This document shows, in pieces, positions 1 through 6,127 of a stretch of DNA of 8,234 nt. The first letter of the stretch is position 1. Each line of letters starts with the position of its first letter. The notes under the pieces were generated by a model. The model was given only the letters and a program-made list of their open reading frames with translations. It made no database searches and was not told where the DNA came from. Made by a program: the position numbers and the translations under genes. Source of the DNA: an uncultured bacterium (GTDB lineage Bacteria > Fidelibacterota > Marinisomatia > Marinisomatales > UBA1611); assembly GCA_938092125.1 (NCBI GenBank), contig CALKMQ010000110.1, forward strand, positions 1 to 8,234, read 5' to 3'.

Positions 1-387
1 ATTATTAAACCAATAACAATCAGACTATTTCCAGATGTTCCTGTCGATCACCCCGCAATGGGATCAATCGTTTTAAATATGGCAGCTAATATGCTAGGAC
101 TAGGCAACGCTGCCACGCCGCTTGGCTTAAAAGCGATGAAAGAGCTCCAAGAGCTGAACGAACAAAAAGATACTGCAACTGATGCTATGTGCACATTTTT
201 AGCCATTAATACTTCAAGTGTTCAAATTATATTACCGGCAACGGTAGTTGGCCTGATGGGCGCGTCTTCAAGTGAAATTTTTATTACAACTATTTTTGCA
301 ACTAGCATGTCAACGATTGCTGCTATTTTTTCTGTGAAGTTTTTATCTAAGATGGACAGATTTAAGATAAGACAGGAAGATAAATAA
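1..387 (+). CDS. spmA: SpmA-like nucleoside-recognition (Gate) domain membrane protein, 3' part
   Basis: The frame is open from the first base, so the gene starts upstream; 128 C-terminal residues are visible. They contain the highly conserved SpmA core: a LFPDVP stretch followed by DHPAMGS (visible residues 16-22), then NMAANMLGLGNAATP and, further on, FLAINTSSVQ with a hydrophobic C-terminal helix. SpmA belongs to the nucleoside-recognition/Gate family of integral membrane proteins. It was named for spore maturation in Bacillus, but homologues are common in non-sporulating bacteria and their substrate is unknown. The stop TAA (385-387) overlaps the ATG of the next gene by one base, which points to translational coupling with spmB, its usual partner. 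In many bacteria the two are fused; here they are separate. Family assignment is secure; function is not. Confidence 0.93.
   Translation: MIKPITIRLFPDVPVDHPAMGSIVLNMAANMLGLGNAATPLGLKAMKELQELNEQKDTATDAMCTFLAINTSSVQIILPATVVGLMGASSSEIFITTIFATSMSTIAAIFSVKFLSKMDRFKIRQEDK
374..379 (+). promoter_or_regulatory. Ribosome-binding site for spmB
   Basis: AGGAAG lies inside the last codons of spmA, with AGGA ending nine bases before the ATG at 387. It supports that ATG as the spmB start. Confidence 0.6.
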
Positions 388-938
388 TGACCGAAAGCCT
401 TATCTTCATTACAAATCAATTGTCTAAGTATATCATACCTTTTTTGCTTGTTGGCATTCCATTCTACGGATTAATTATCAAAAAAGTGAAGGTTTATGAA
501 TCGTTCGTTGAAGGAGCAAAAGATGGTTTCGATATTGCCCTTAGAATTATTCCTTACCTTGTAGCAATTCTTGTTGCGGTTGGAATGTTTAGAGCTTCAG
601 GAGCAATGGAATTATTTATATCCCTCATTTCACCAATTTTAAATGTAATAGGCTTTCCGGCAGAAAATGTTCCATTAGCAATGATGAGACCACTTTCTGG
701 AAGCGGGTCTTTAGGACTCTTTACAGATTTGGTAAATGAATATGGAACAGACTCAATATATACAAAGATTGGTGCTACAATGTTTGGATCTACTGAAACA
801 ACTTTCTATGTGTTGGCTGTATACTTTGGATCTGTAGGAATCAGAAAATCAAGACATGCTTTAATAGCCGGATTAATTGCAGATACGGTAGGCGTTATTG
901 CCGCTGTTTATATTTGTAAACTTATCTTTATCGCTTGA
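387..938 (+). CDS. spmB: SpmB-like nucleoside-recognition domain membrane protein
   Basis: A complete 183-residue protein, close to the usual SpmB length of about 175-180. Recognisable features are FVEGAKDGF (residues 41-49), the SpmB signature MMRPLSGSGSLG (99-110), and GSTETTFYVLAVYFGSVGI (134-152), set among about four or five hydrophobic segments. The ATG at 387 shares one base with the spmA stop, and AGGAAG (374-379) lies at ribosome-binding distance, which decides the start. It forms an operon with spmA upstream and the amino acid permease downstream, whose TTG start overlaps this stop codon. SpmA and SpmB probably act together in the membrane; the role outside spore-formers is not established. 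Nothing appears truncated. Confidence 0.94.
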   Translation: MTESLIFITNQLSKYIIPFLLVGIPFYGLIIKKVKVYESFVEGAKDGFDIALRIIPYLVAILVAVGMFRASGAMELFISLISPILNVIGFPAENVPLAMMRPLSGSGSLGLFTDLVNEYGTDSIYTKIGATMFGSTETTFYVLAVYFGSVGIRKSRHALIAGLIADTVGVIAAVYICKLIFIA

Positions 939-2305
939 CTGAATATAAAAAAAACCTAGGAATTAAAGAGTCTACTTCGATTGTCATTAGTCGAATTATT
1001 GGTTCAGGTATTTTTAGAACGCCGGCCCCTATCATGGCTCTTGTCGGTTGTACTTCTTTGTTTGGTCTCGTATGGGTCCTCGGTGGCGTAATTACTATTT
1101 TTGGTGCCGTGGTTTATGCAGAACTGACTGCGATGATTCCAAAATCTGGAGGACCGTATGTTTTTTTGAAGGAAGCTTATGGACCTTATCTAGCATTCTT
1201 AAGAGGATGGGCAATGTTTTTTGTTTCAGAGACAGCTTCCATTGTTGCTGTCGCCCTTGTTTTTACAGAATTTATTAATGCTATTTATCAAATTCTAACA
1301 GGTACCGCTTTTGGAATATTTCCGACGTTTTTATTATCCCTTTTTACAATATGGTTATTAACTACAATCAATCTATTTGGTGTAAAATTAAGTGGCAAAT
1401 TTCAAATAGTCTTTGGAGTAACTAAGGTTGCTGCCGTTGGCGCAATAATTGGAATTACATTAACTGGATTTAGTACTGGAAATGCTTCTCACTTCACAGA
1501 TTCATTCTGGCCAGAAGACTTTGGTTGGTCGACAATATTAGCCATTGGCGCAGCGCTTCGATATTCTTTTTTCGCTTTTAGTGGTTGGGAAGGTGCAACC
1601 TACATGGCAGAAGAGGTAAAAAATCCAGGGAGAACTCTACCCCTTTCATTGTTCCTTGGTATAAGTGGAATTATGATTTTATACATAGGCGCAAATGTAG
1701 GATATATATATCAGTTAGATGTTGAAACAATAAAACAGAATAAATGGGTTGCAACAAAAGCAGTCGAAGTTGTCCTGGGCGCTACGGGAGGGATACTTAT
1801 TTCTATAGCAGTAGCAATTAACGCATTCGGTAATATTAGTACTCAAATTTTATGCAAAGGTAGATCATGGCACGCCATGGCTAGAGATGGACTCTTTTTT
1901 GATAGCTTTAAAAAACTTCACCCTGTTTATGCCACACCGAATAATGCTTTAATTGGCCAAGGAATATGGGCAACTGTTTTACTTACAGGTGCAATATTAT
2001 CAAATTATTTTCAATCTGGAAGTACTGGAAATAATATGTATGAGACGGTTATAGATTTTTTCTCCGCTACAAGTACAATATTTAATATACTTACTTTTGG
2101 ATCGATATATGTATTAAGAAAGAAATTCCCAGATAGATCTAGACCTTATAAAGCATTCCTATATCCTGCAAGCATGATTATCGTATTAGTACTTTATAGC
2201 TCTTTTTTAATACTAACCCTAATTACTGCACCAATACCATCTTTACTCGGCATAGGACTGACAGCAACTGGTACGATTTATTATGTTAAAAAAATAAAAA
2301 AGTAA
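935..2305 (+). CDS. APC superfamily amino acid permease, LAT-like, TTG start
   Basis: A 456-residue integral membrane transporter with about twelve hydrophobic segments, the usual size for the family. The N-terminal helix carries GSGIF (residues 23-27), the broken TM1 substrate-binding motif of amino acid/polyamine permeases. It is followed by AVVYAEL, the IPKSGGPYVFL loop typical of the L-amino-acid transporter (LAT) branch, and AFSGWEGATYMAEEVKNP around TM6 (from about residue 214), another LAT hallmark. The start is TTG at 935: there is no earlier ATG, the frame is closed by a stop at 917-919, and the encoded N-terminus fits the family. TTG overlaps the spmB stop (TTGA), and no clear ribosome-binding site is seen, so translation probably depends on spmB. 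Substrate is unknown; neutral or branched/aromatic amino acids would be typical. The gene ends two bases from a convergent gene. Confidence 0.92.
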   Translation: MTEYKKNLGIKESTSIVISRIIGSGIFRTPAPIMALVGCTSLFGLVWVLGGVITIFGAVVYAELTAMIPKSGGPYVFLKEAYGPYLAFLRGWAMFFVSETASIVAVALVFTEFINAIYQILTGTAFGIFPTFLLSLFTIWLLTTINLFGVKLSGKFQIVFGVTKVAAVGAIIGITLTGFSTGNASHFTDSFWPEDFGWSTILAIGAALRYSFFAFSGWEGATYMAEEVKNPGRTLPLSLFLGISGIMILYIGANVGYIYQLDVETIKQNKWVATKAVEVVLGATGGILISIAVAINAFGNISTQILCKGRSWHAMARDGLFFDSFKKLHPVYATPNNALIGQGIWATVLLTGAILSNYFQSGSTGNNMYETVIDFFSATSTIFNILTFGSIYVLRKKFPDRSRPYKAFLYPASMIIVLVLYSSFLILTLITAPIPSLLGIGLTATGTIYYVKKIKK

Positions 2306-2307
2306 AT

Positions 2308-2682
2308 TTATTGAACTGAAAAAGAGTCTGCGTAAAGTTTTTTGTTTTTTACCTTACCTTTAACGTCTACAATTCTAACAACATTACAAAAACCATCCTT
2401 AGCATGCGAATCAACATGAGCGTCAATATCAACATTTACTACTTTGACAACATCTTTGCCTATTTTAAGCGATACTCCGCAAGATCTATCTCCGGTTTCA
2501 AAATTACACATACCGCATGAGGCGAATGCTTTACCATTAATTTTACCATTCGAAGGAATCATCTCTATAAATGCCTTGGATGTCTTCTTTTTATCAGCGG
2601 CACAGGAACCACAACCAGCACTTAGTTGATTAAATGCAAAAATACTAACTAACGCGATTGAAAAAATAAATTTAGTTTTCAT
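2308..2682 (-). CDS. Secreted Cys/His-rich DUF6370-like protein
   Basis: A 124-residue protein with an N-terminal signal peptide (Lys-rich start, hydrophobic core at about 5-18, probable cleavage near residue 22 before GCGSC). The mature part has CGSC (24-27), CGMC (56-59), C68, and a cluster DIDAHVDSHAKDGFC with H89, H93 and C99. The pattern of a CG-C pair followed by a His-Asp-His/DGFC block matches my memory of the DUF6370 family of small exported proteins. The clustered Cys and His suggest metal binding or disulfides, which is inference; the function of the family is unknown to me. A strong ribosome-binding site (AAGGAG) seven bases upstream lies within the end of the preceding small membrane gene, so it is probably the last gene of an operon with that gene and the Rieske-like gene. 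It converges on the permease with a two-base gap. Confidence 0.82.
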   Translation of the reverse strand: MKTKFIFSIALVSIFAFNQLSAGCGSCAADKKKTSKAFIEMIPSNGKINGKAFASCGMCNFETGDRSCGVSLKIGKDVVKVVNVDIDAHVDSHAKDGFCNVVRIVDVKGKVKNKKLYADSFSVQ

Positions 2683-2685
2683 ACG

Positions 2686-2886
2686 TTAACTCCTTTTGTT
2701 TGAATTTTGAAATTGTTTAACCATCTCTAAATTTCTGTTTCTACTTGATACTATACAGTTTAGAACTACGATACTTAACATAACAGCATATTTGTAATGT
2801 TCAAAATGAGTGCCAAAACCTGCAAAAAATGAAACCAATTCGAAAAAAATTACTGAAAGAATAAAATAATTGATACGGTTAAGCAT
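2686..2886 (-). CDS. Small two-helix membrane protein of unknown function
   Basis: A 66-residue protein with two predicted membrane helices (about residues 6-24 and 31-48) joined by a short Phe/His/Gly-rich turn containing GFGTHFEH. The polar, basic C-terminal tail has several Asn, Lys and Arg. I do not recognise the family. It is supported as a gene by a good ribosome-binding site, AGAGGA, which overlaps the TAG stop of the upstream Rieske-like gene, and by its position between two exported proteins with gaps of 12 and 3 bases. The two histidines at the turn could be functional, for example as metal or haem ligands, but this is speculation. It may anchor or assist its exported neighbours. 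Confidence 0.75.
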   Translation of the reverse strand: MLNRINYFILSVIFFELVSFFAGFGTHFEHYKYAVMLSIVVLNCIVSSRNRNLEMVKQFQNSNKRS

Positions 2887-2893
2887 GATATAA

Positions 2894-2900
2894 GTCCTCT
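2894..2900 (-). promoter_or_regulatory. Ribosome-binding site overlapping a stop codon
   Basis: On the minus strand AGAGGAC begins inside the TAG stop of the Rieske-like gene and precedes the ATG at 2886 by a normal distance. This couples translation of the 66-residue membrane protein to the gene before it. Confidence 0.65.
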
Positions 2901-3363
2901 ATTTGGAGATTGTGAGTATATTATTTGAAAATGATGAGCTGTAAGAGGAAAGCGATGCTGATGGTGGCCCAGAAACTACATTCCCATTAGCATTAAAACC
3001 GCCTCCATGTCCAGAGCTGCACAGCGCTAGGCCCTGACTGTTAAATCCATTAACAGAATAGGATGAGTGAGTACATCTTCTTGACAACACTTTAAAATTT
3101 TCTTCTGATGCCCGAATCAATAACAAACCTTTAGAATCTATTTCATTCGGACCCAAAACAGATGTTCCACCAACAACTTCTAGATTACGATGTGGGGCTT
3201 GTGAAATATCTACTGATAATTGAATGTCATTATCACTATCATTATCAGTATTCTGATCATAAGCTGTATTATCTTCACAACTCTGCAAGAGGCTTAGTGC
3301 TGAAGCGCCGACGCAAGCACATGCTACAAAGCTAGATTTTTTGATAAAGCTTCTACGATTCAT
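2899..3363 (-). CDS. Tat-exported Rieske [2Fe-2S]-like lipoprotein with atypical ligand spacing
   Basis: A 154-residue protein. The N-terminus MNRRSFIKKSS is a twin-arginine export signal, usual for proteins that fold around a cofactor in the cytoplasm. A lipobox-like LLQSC puts a possible lipidated Cys at residue 29, followed by an Asp/Asn-rich linker (about 31-47). The rest resembles a Rieske domain: RRCTH (C97, H99), then LALCSSGHGGGFNANGNVVSGPP (C115, H119), the usual G-F...G-x-V-x-GPP ending, and a final beta strand. Classical Rieske sites are C-X-H-X15-17-C-X2-H; here the second pair is C-X3-H, and the two extra disulfide cysteines of bc1-type proteins are absent. It may bind a cluster unusually or may have lost it. 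It is the first gene of a tight unit with a small membrane protein and a DUF6370 protein, suggesting a membrane-attached redox role, which is inference. Confidence 0.8.
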   Translation of the reverse strand: MNRRSFIKKSSFVACACVGASALSLLQSCEDNTAYDQNTDNDSDNDIQLSVDISQAPHRNLEVVGGTSVLGPNEIDSKGLLLIRASEENFKVLSRRCTHSSYSVNGFNSQGLALCSSGHGGGFNANGNVVSGPPSASLSSYSSSFSNNILTISK

Positions 3364-3369
3364 GCAAAT

Positions 3370-3399
3370 AATATACTCTAAAATACCTCAACATATCAA
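3370..3399 (-). promoter_or_regulatory. Possible promoter of the Rieske-like gene
   Basis: On the minus strand TTGATA (3394-3399) is followed after 18 bases by TATATT (3370-3375), a fair sigma70-type match. The -10 lies only six bases before the ATG at 3363, so transcription from it would give a leaderless or nearly leaderless message, consistent with no obvious ribosome-binding site for this gene. AT-rich DNA makes chance matches likely. Confidence 0.35.
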
Positions 3400-3402
3400 A
3401 TG

Positions 3403-3555
3403 TTATAACGGCAAATCGCTTAAAACGCTTGATTTATTTCTTGAACCATAACACTTTTTTGAACAATACTTTACATCTTCCCAATTCAATTTCCATTTTT
3501 TTCTCCAATTGAACGGCCTTTTACAAATTTTACAAGTTTTAAATAGATTTTTCAT
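3403..3555 (-). CDS. DUF2256 small zinc-ribbon-like protein
   Basis: A 50-residue protein starting at the ATG at 3555 and ending at TAA (3403-3405). It has the full DUF2256 signature: KTCKICKRPFNWRKKW (C8 and C11), then WEDVKYCSKKC (C31 and C35). The C-X2-C ... C-X3-C arrangement with conserved Trp and basic residues suggests a small zinc-binding fold. It lies 29 bases after the SRPBCC gene and 39 bases before the Rieske-like gene on the same strand. From memory, DUF2256 genes are often next to photolyase/cryptochrome genes in marine bacteria, and a photolyase-like gene is three genes upstream here. The molecular function is unknown. No strong ribosome-binding site is visible, so it may rely on translation of the gene before it. 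Confidence 0.9.
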   Translation of the reverse strand: MKNLFKTCKICKRPFNWRKKWKLNWEDVKYCSKKCYGSRNKSSVLSDLPL

Positions 3556-3584
3556 AAATACTATTGAAATAAAAAAGTTCAGAT

Positions 3585-4022
3585 TTAATTCCAGCTATAC
3601 GTCTTGTACAAAACTTTACGAAGAAAAATAGGCAAAATTAATATTGGCGTAACAAAAAACATTACTATCTTGCTTTTTCCAAGAAAGTAGATTTCATCTA
3701 TTATTTTTATATCACCGCCAATTTCTACAACTTTGTGAACATGCTCCCAAAGTGTAAGGCCAAAAGGCAGATTGGTGCCAATATCTTTAAAGGAAAATGA
3801 AGTTTTATCATGTTTGTTATTTCCATGAGATACTATGAAATCTTTCCATCCAAAAAACCAAAATTTCATATGAGCAACAGCACCATCATAGGTACCATCC
3901 CACCTTATCACTTTTACAGGTTGTAAAGCGATAAGATATTTTAGAAATTTGATATCGTTAAATGTTTCATTTGCTTTTTTTAATGATACATCTCTTATAG
4001 ATACGACTTGTCTATACCTCAT
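3585..4022 (-). CDS. SRPBCC-superfamily (START/Bet v1-like) ligand-binding protein
   Basis: A 145-residue protein without a signal peptide. The sequence resembles the SRPBCC proteins often found beside photolyases in Bacteroidetes: an early region with FLKYLIALQPVKVIRWDGTY (about 26-45), a central KDIGTNLPFGLTLWEHVH (79-96), then a beta strand KIIDEIYF and a hydrophobic C-terminal helix (about 118-137) ending in a basic segment, RKVLYKTY. This fits the helix-grip fold, in which a long C-terminal helix closes a hydrophobic pocket; the ligand is unknown. AGGA, overlapping the TAG stop of the mutT-like gene nine bases upstream, serves as ribosome-binding site and supports the ATG at 4022. It is probably cotranscribed with the photolyase-like and Nudix genes. 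Family call is from pattern recognition and moderately secure. Confidence 0.7.
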   Translation of the reverse strand: MRYRQVVSIRDVSLKKANETFNDIKFLKYLIALQPVKVIRWDGTYDGAVAHMKFWFFGWKDFIVSHGNNKHDKTSFSFKDIGTNLPFGLTLWEHVHKVVEIGGDIKIIDEIYFLGKSKIVMFFVTPILILPIFLRKVLYKTYSWN

Positions 4023-4031
4023 TTTCAGTTC

Positions 4032-4454
4032 CTAATTAATTGTTAAACCATCTAGTAACGTTGGATTTGCTAATATTCTATCAATGAATAATAAATCACC
4101 TGATATAAATCGATATTTTTTCAATGATGCTAGTTCTACCCATCTAAGATCATCATGAACATTTTTTTTTATTGATCCGGCAAATTTATTTATTTCAAAA
4201 AATGAAATTTCATAGCATGTATTTTTAAATTTGTGTAAGTATTTCATTATTTTCTGATTAACAGTAGCCTCAATATTAAGTTCTTCCCTCAGTTCTCTTT
4301 TTACAGCACTCTCGCTCGATTCATTTAATTCTACTTTCCCTCCTGGAAATTCCCACATACCCGCTCCAGAATCACCCTCTGCCCTTAAACCAATAAGGAT
4401 TTTATTATTTTTTACAATTACGCCAGAAGCGACGGGAATAAAAAGAAATTTCAT
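4032..4454 (-). CDS. mutT: MutT-type Nudix hydrolase, probable 8-oxo-dGTP diphosphatase
   Basis: A 140-residue cytoplasmic protein, typical MutT size. The Nudix box G-X5-E-X7-R-E-X2-E-E is intact at residues 39-58 (G39, E45, R53, E54, E57, E58), preceded by GMWEFPGGK (32-40), the MutT-branch signature that recognises oxidised guanine nucleotides. The final Gly of the box (usually EEXGU) is Asn60, a tolerated change. The expected reaction is hydrolysis of 8-oxo-dGTP to the monophosphate, preventing A:T to C:G mutations; other nucleotide substrates cannot be excluded. Its ATG comes one base after the stop of the photolyase-like gene (TAATATG), so the two are translationally coupled. This pairing joins repair of light damage with cleaning of the oxidised nucleotide pool. 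A stop TAG is reused as part of the next gene's ribosome-binding site. Confidence 0.9.
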   Translation of the reverse strand: MKFLFIPVASGVIVKNNKILIGLRAEGDSGAGMWEFPGGKVELNESSESAVKRELREELNIEATVNQKIMKYLHKFKNTCYEISFFEINKFAGSIKKNVHDDLRWVELASLKKYRFISGDLLFIDRILANPTLLDGLTIN

Positions 4455-4455
4455 A

Positions 4456-5670
4456 TTAAAAGTTTTGAAAAAGAGGCGTTTCCCAAAACTGAGAAATTAT
4501 TTTTTTTATTTGTTTCTTCATTTTAAAAAAACCTTTATCAGAATATTTCCAAAAGGAAGTGTCCCAGTCATGATAATAATAAGATATATTCAAATTAAAT
4601 CGATCTGCTAATTTTGGAATAATTTTTTCATATTTGCCAATTGTAGGAGCGATGATTTCAAGCTCATCAAGGTTGTGTGTTTTTACCCATTTTTCTATTA
4701 ATTCCGCATTTTCCCATTTAAACGTGGACACATTATGACTAATCTCATTTTTACAATATTGTATAGCATTTTTAAGAGTTTTATTAGAAAAAGACTCCAC
4801 ATGTTGGCTCTGTCCAAATTTATTGTAAGAGTGAGACTGAATAATAATAGGACAATTTTTGTCTACATTTACAAATGAAAGATCCTCTTCAATAATCAGA
4901 TACCCCTTATTTTTTGATTTACTTGGATTGCTTTTTGTTAAAACGTATGCGGGTTCATAATATTTATAGCCAGCGACTTCTTCATCGGATAATATTAGTT
5001 TATTAGGAAATGAAAAGCGGTTATTTGTAAAACGATTTATATTATCTACAGTGGCTATATATTTTTTGCCTTTTGTTTGTAAGCCGGCAACCCATCTCCA
5101 CGAAAGTGTATTGGAAGCAGAATCTGCATCTATCAAATTTTGATAAAAAAACTCTGCCCCAAGTTGCCATGGAAGTTTCAAATGAAAAATCCATAAACTA
5201 GCAAACCACATTCTTGTATGATTATGCAAATATCCAAATTTTAACAATTCATTTACCCACGTATCAAAACATTCAAGTCCAGTACTTCCAGTAACGGCAT
5301 TTTTGTAATCTAGATTATCCAATTTAAATGGATATAATTGTTTTAGATCTTCCAAATAATCATACCATACTTGCGGTCTATGTTCTAGCCAACCTTTCCA
5401 ATAAGTACGCCAGCATATTTCGTCAATGAATTTTTCAACATGTCCATAAGAAAACTGATTTGAAATTCTCTTAATGATATCTTTTTCAATCAGTATTCTT
5501 CTGCATATTGAAGGAGAAAGACCGCTAACACAATTTTGTTCGTAGGTTCCAAAATCAAAGTTTCTTTTGCTCTTGTAACTAGGAAGCTTTTCGTTGACAA
5601 ACTTTTCTAATAATAGTTTAGAACCATGATGGTCAATTATACTTTCATAATATTTTTCATTAAGATTCAT
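4456..5670 (-). CDS. Short photolyase/cryptochrome-like flavoprotein, FAD domain first
   Basis: A 404-residue protein. The photolyase FAD-binding domain begins almost at the N-terminus: RNFDFG (36-41), SGLSPSICRR (49-58), EKFIDEICWRTYWKGWLEHRP (79-99), GYLHNHTRMWFASLWIF (146-162), LPWQLGAEFF (166-175), DADSASNTLSWRWVAGLQTKGKKY (181-204) and DNINRF (209-214). The usual N-terminal antenna-binding alpha/beta domain is missing in front. Instead, residues about 255-390 look alpha/beta in pattern, with LIIEEDL, ELIEKWVKTHNLDELEIIAP, IGKYEKIIPKLADRFN and a final WDTSFWKYSDKGFF, reminiscent of that domain placed last. Such roughly 400-residue proteins occur in other bacteria and lack the normal N-terminal domain. 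The role is probably blue-light DNA repair or sensing, but substrate is unproven. The gene lies 47 bases after a membrane protein gene and one base before mutT. No strong ribosome-binding site is seen. Confidence 0.88.
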   Translation of the reverse strand: MNLNEKYYESIIDHHGSKLLLEKFVNEKLPSYKSKRNFDFGTYEQNCVSGLSPSICRRILIEKDIIKRISNQFSYGHVEKFIDEICWRTYWKGWLEHRPQVWYDYLEDLKQLYPFKLDNLDYKNAVTGSTGLECFDTWVNELLKFGYLHNHTRMWFASLWIFHLKLPWQLGAEFFYQNLIDADSASNTLSWRWVAGLQTKGKKYIATVDNINRFTNNRFSFPNKLILSDEEVAGYKYYEPAYVLTKSNPSKSKNKGYLIIEEDLSFVNVDKNCPIIIQSHSYNKFGQSQHVESFSNKTLKNAIQYCKNEISHNVSTFKWENAELIEKWVKTHNLDELEIIAPTIGKYEKIIPKLADRFNLNISYYYHDWDTSFWKYSDKGFFKMKKQIKKIISQFWETPLFQNF

Positions 5671-5717
5671 AATCTAAACTGAGCAGTAATGTTTTGTAAT
5701 AAATAATAACTATTAGC

Positions 5718-6083
5718 CTATTTTTTGCTAATGTTCTTATTCATGTAATCATTTATAATAAACGCTTCAAGAATGTGGGTTATAAACCAAAAAAAGGCTA
5801 ATAAAGGGACAAAGATTCTAAAATCTAACTTAACAAAAGAGACACCATACCATGTTAGAAAAACCATACCTAATGTTTTTGAAACGAAACCGATAGCTGA
5901 AAACCCTACACCATACATATTACCTCTAGATTTAGTAATATAAACTCCAACCAGAAGATGTATAAGGTTAAGAGTTATTGGAGATAGTACTCCAAGTAAA
6001 AAATATTTCATTGGTGGTCTTTGCTCATAAACAGTATCATTATTACTACTGAAAGTATTATAAAAAGACTTCAAAGCAATCAT
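5718..6083 (-). CDS. Three-helix membrane protein of unknown function
   Basis: A 121-residue protein with a polar N-terminal stretch (1-24) and three hydrophobic segments (about 27-49, 57-80 and 88-110), ending in a Lys/Asn-rich tail. Features include GVGFSAIGFVSKTLGMVFLTWYG and ITHILEAFII near the third helix. The Gly-rich second helix and the H-x2-EAF ending remind me weakly of AtpI-like ATP synthase accessory proteins, but no ATP synthase genes are nearby, so I leave it unnamed. Met25, just before the first helix, is an alternative start; the longer start is chosen only because nothing excludes it, and neither has a good ribosome-binding site. The gene is the first of the same-strand series leading into the photolyase-like gene and may share its message. 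Confidence 0.7.
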   Translation of the reverse strand: MIALKSFYNTFSSNNDTVYEQRPPMKYFLLGVLSPITLNLIHLLVGVYITKSRGNMYGVGFSAIGFVSKTLGMVFLTWYGVSFVKLDFRIFVPLLAFFWFITHILEAFIINDYMNKNISKK

Positions 6084-6092
6084 GAAATTTAT

Positions 6093-6120
6093 ATATTATT
6101 GTTAAAAAAATTGTTGGCAA
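6093..6120 (-). promoter_or_regulatory. Possible promoter for the membrane protein/photolyase series
   Basis: On the minus strand TTGCCA (6115-6120) is followed after 16 bases by TAATAT (6093-6098). The ATG at 6083 is nine bases after the -10, leaving almost no leader, in keeping with the lack of a ribosome-binding site. It sits just after the hairpin at 6128-6167, as expected for a boundary between transcription units. The match is fair but the DNA is AT-rich. Confidence 0.4.
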
Positions 6121-6127
6121 TTAGTAG

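Noticed and set aside
222..419. 65-codon frame on the minus strand
   Set aside because: It lies antisense to well-recognised spmA and the start of spmB and has no family features or ribosome-binding site.
1048..1278. 76-codon frame on the plus strand inside the permease
   Set aside because: Out of frame with a clear LAT permease; the Cys/Trp/Arg-rich product is typical of a shadow frame.
2290..2330. Bidirectional terminator between the permease and the DUF6370 gene
   Set aside because: Only two bases separate the stop codons and the A/T runs there have no adjoining stable stem.
2444..2629. 61-codon frame on the plus strand
   Set aside because: Antisense to the DUF6370-like gene, whose Cys/His pattern is convincing.
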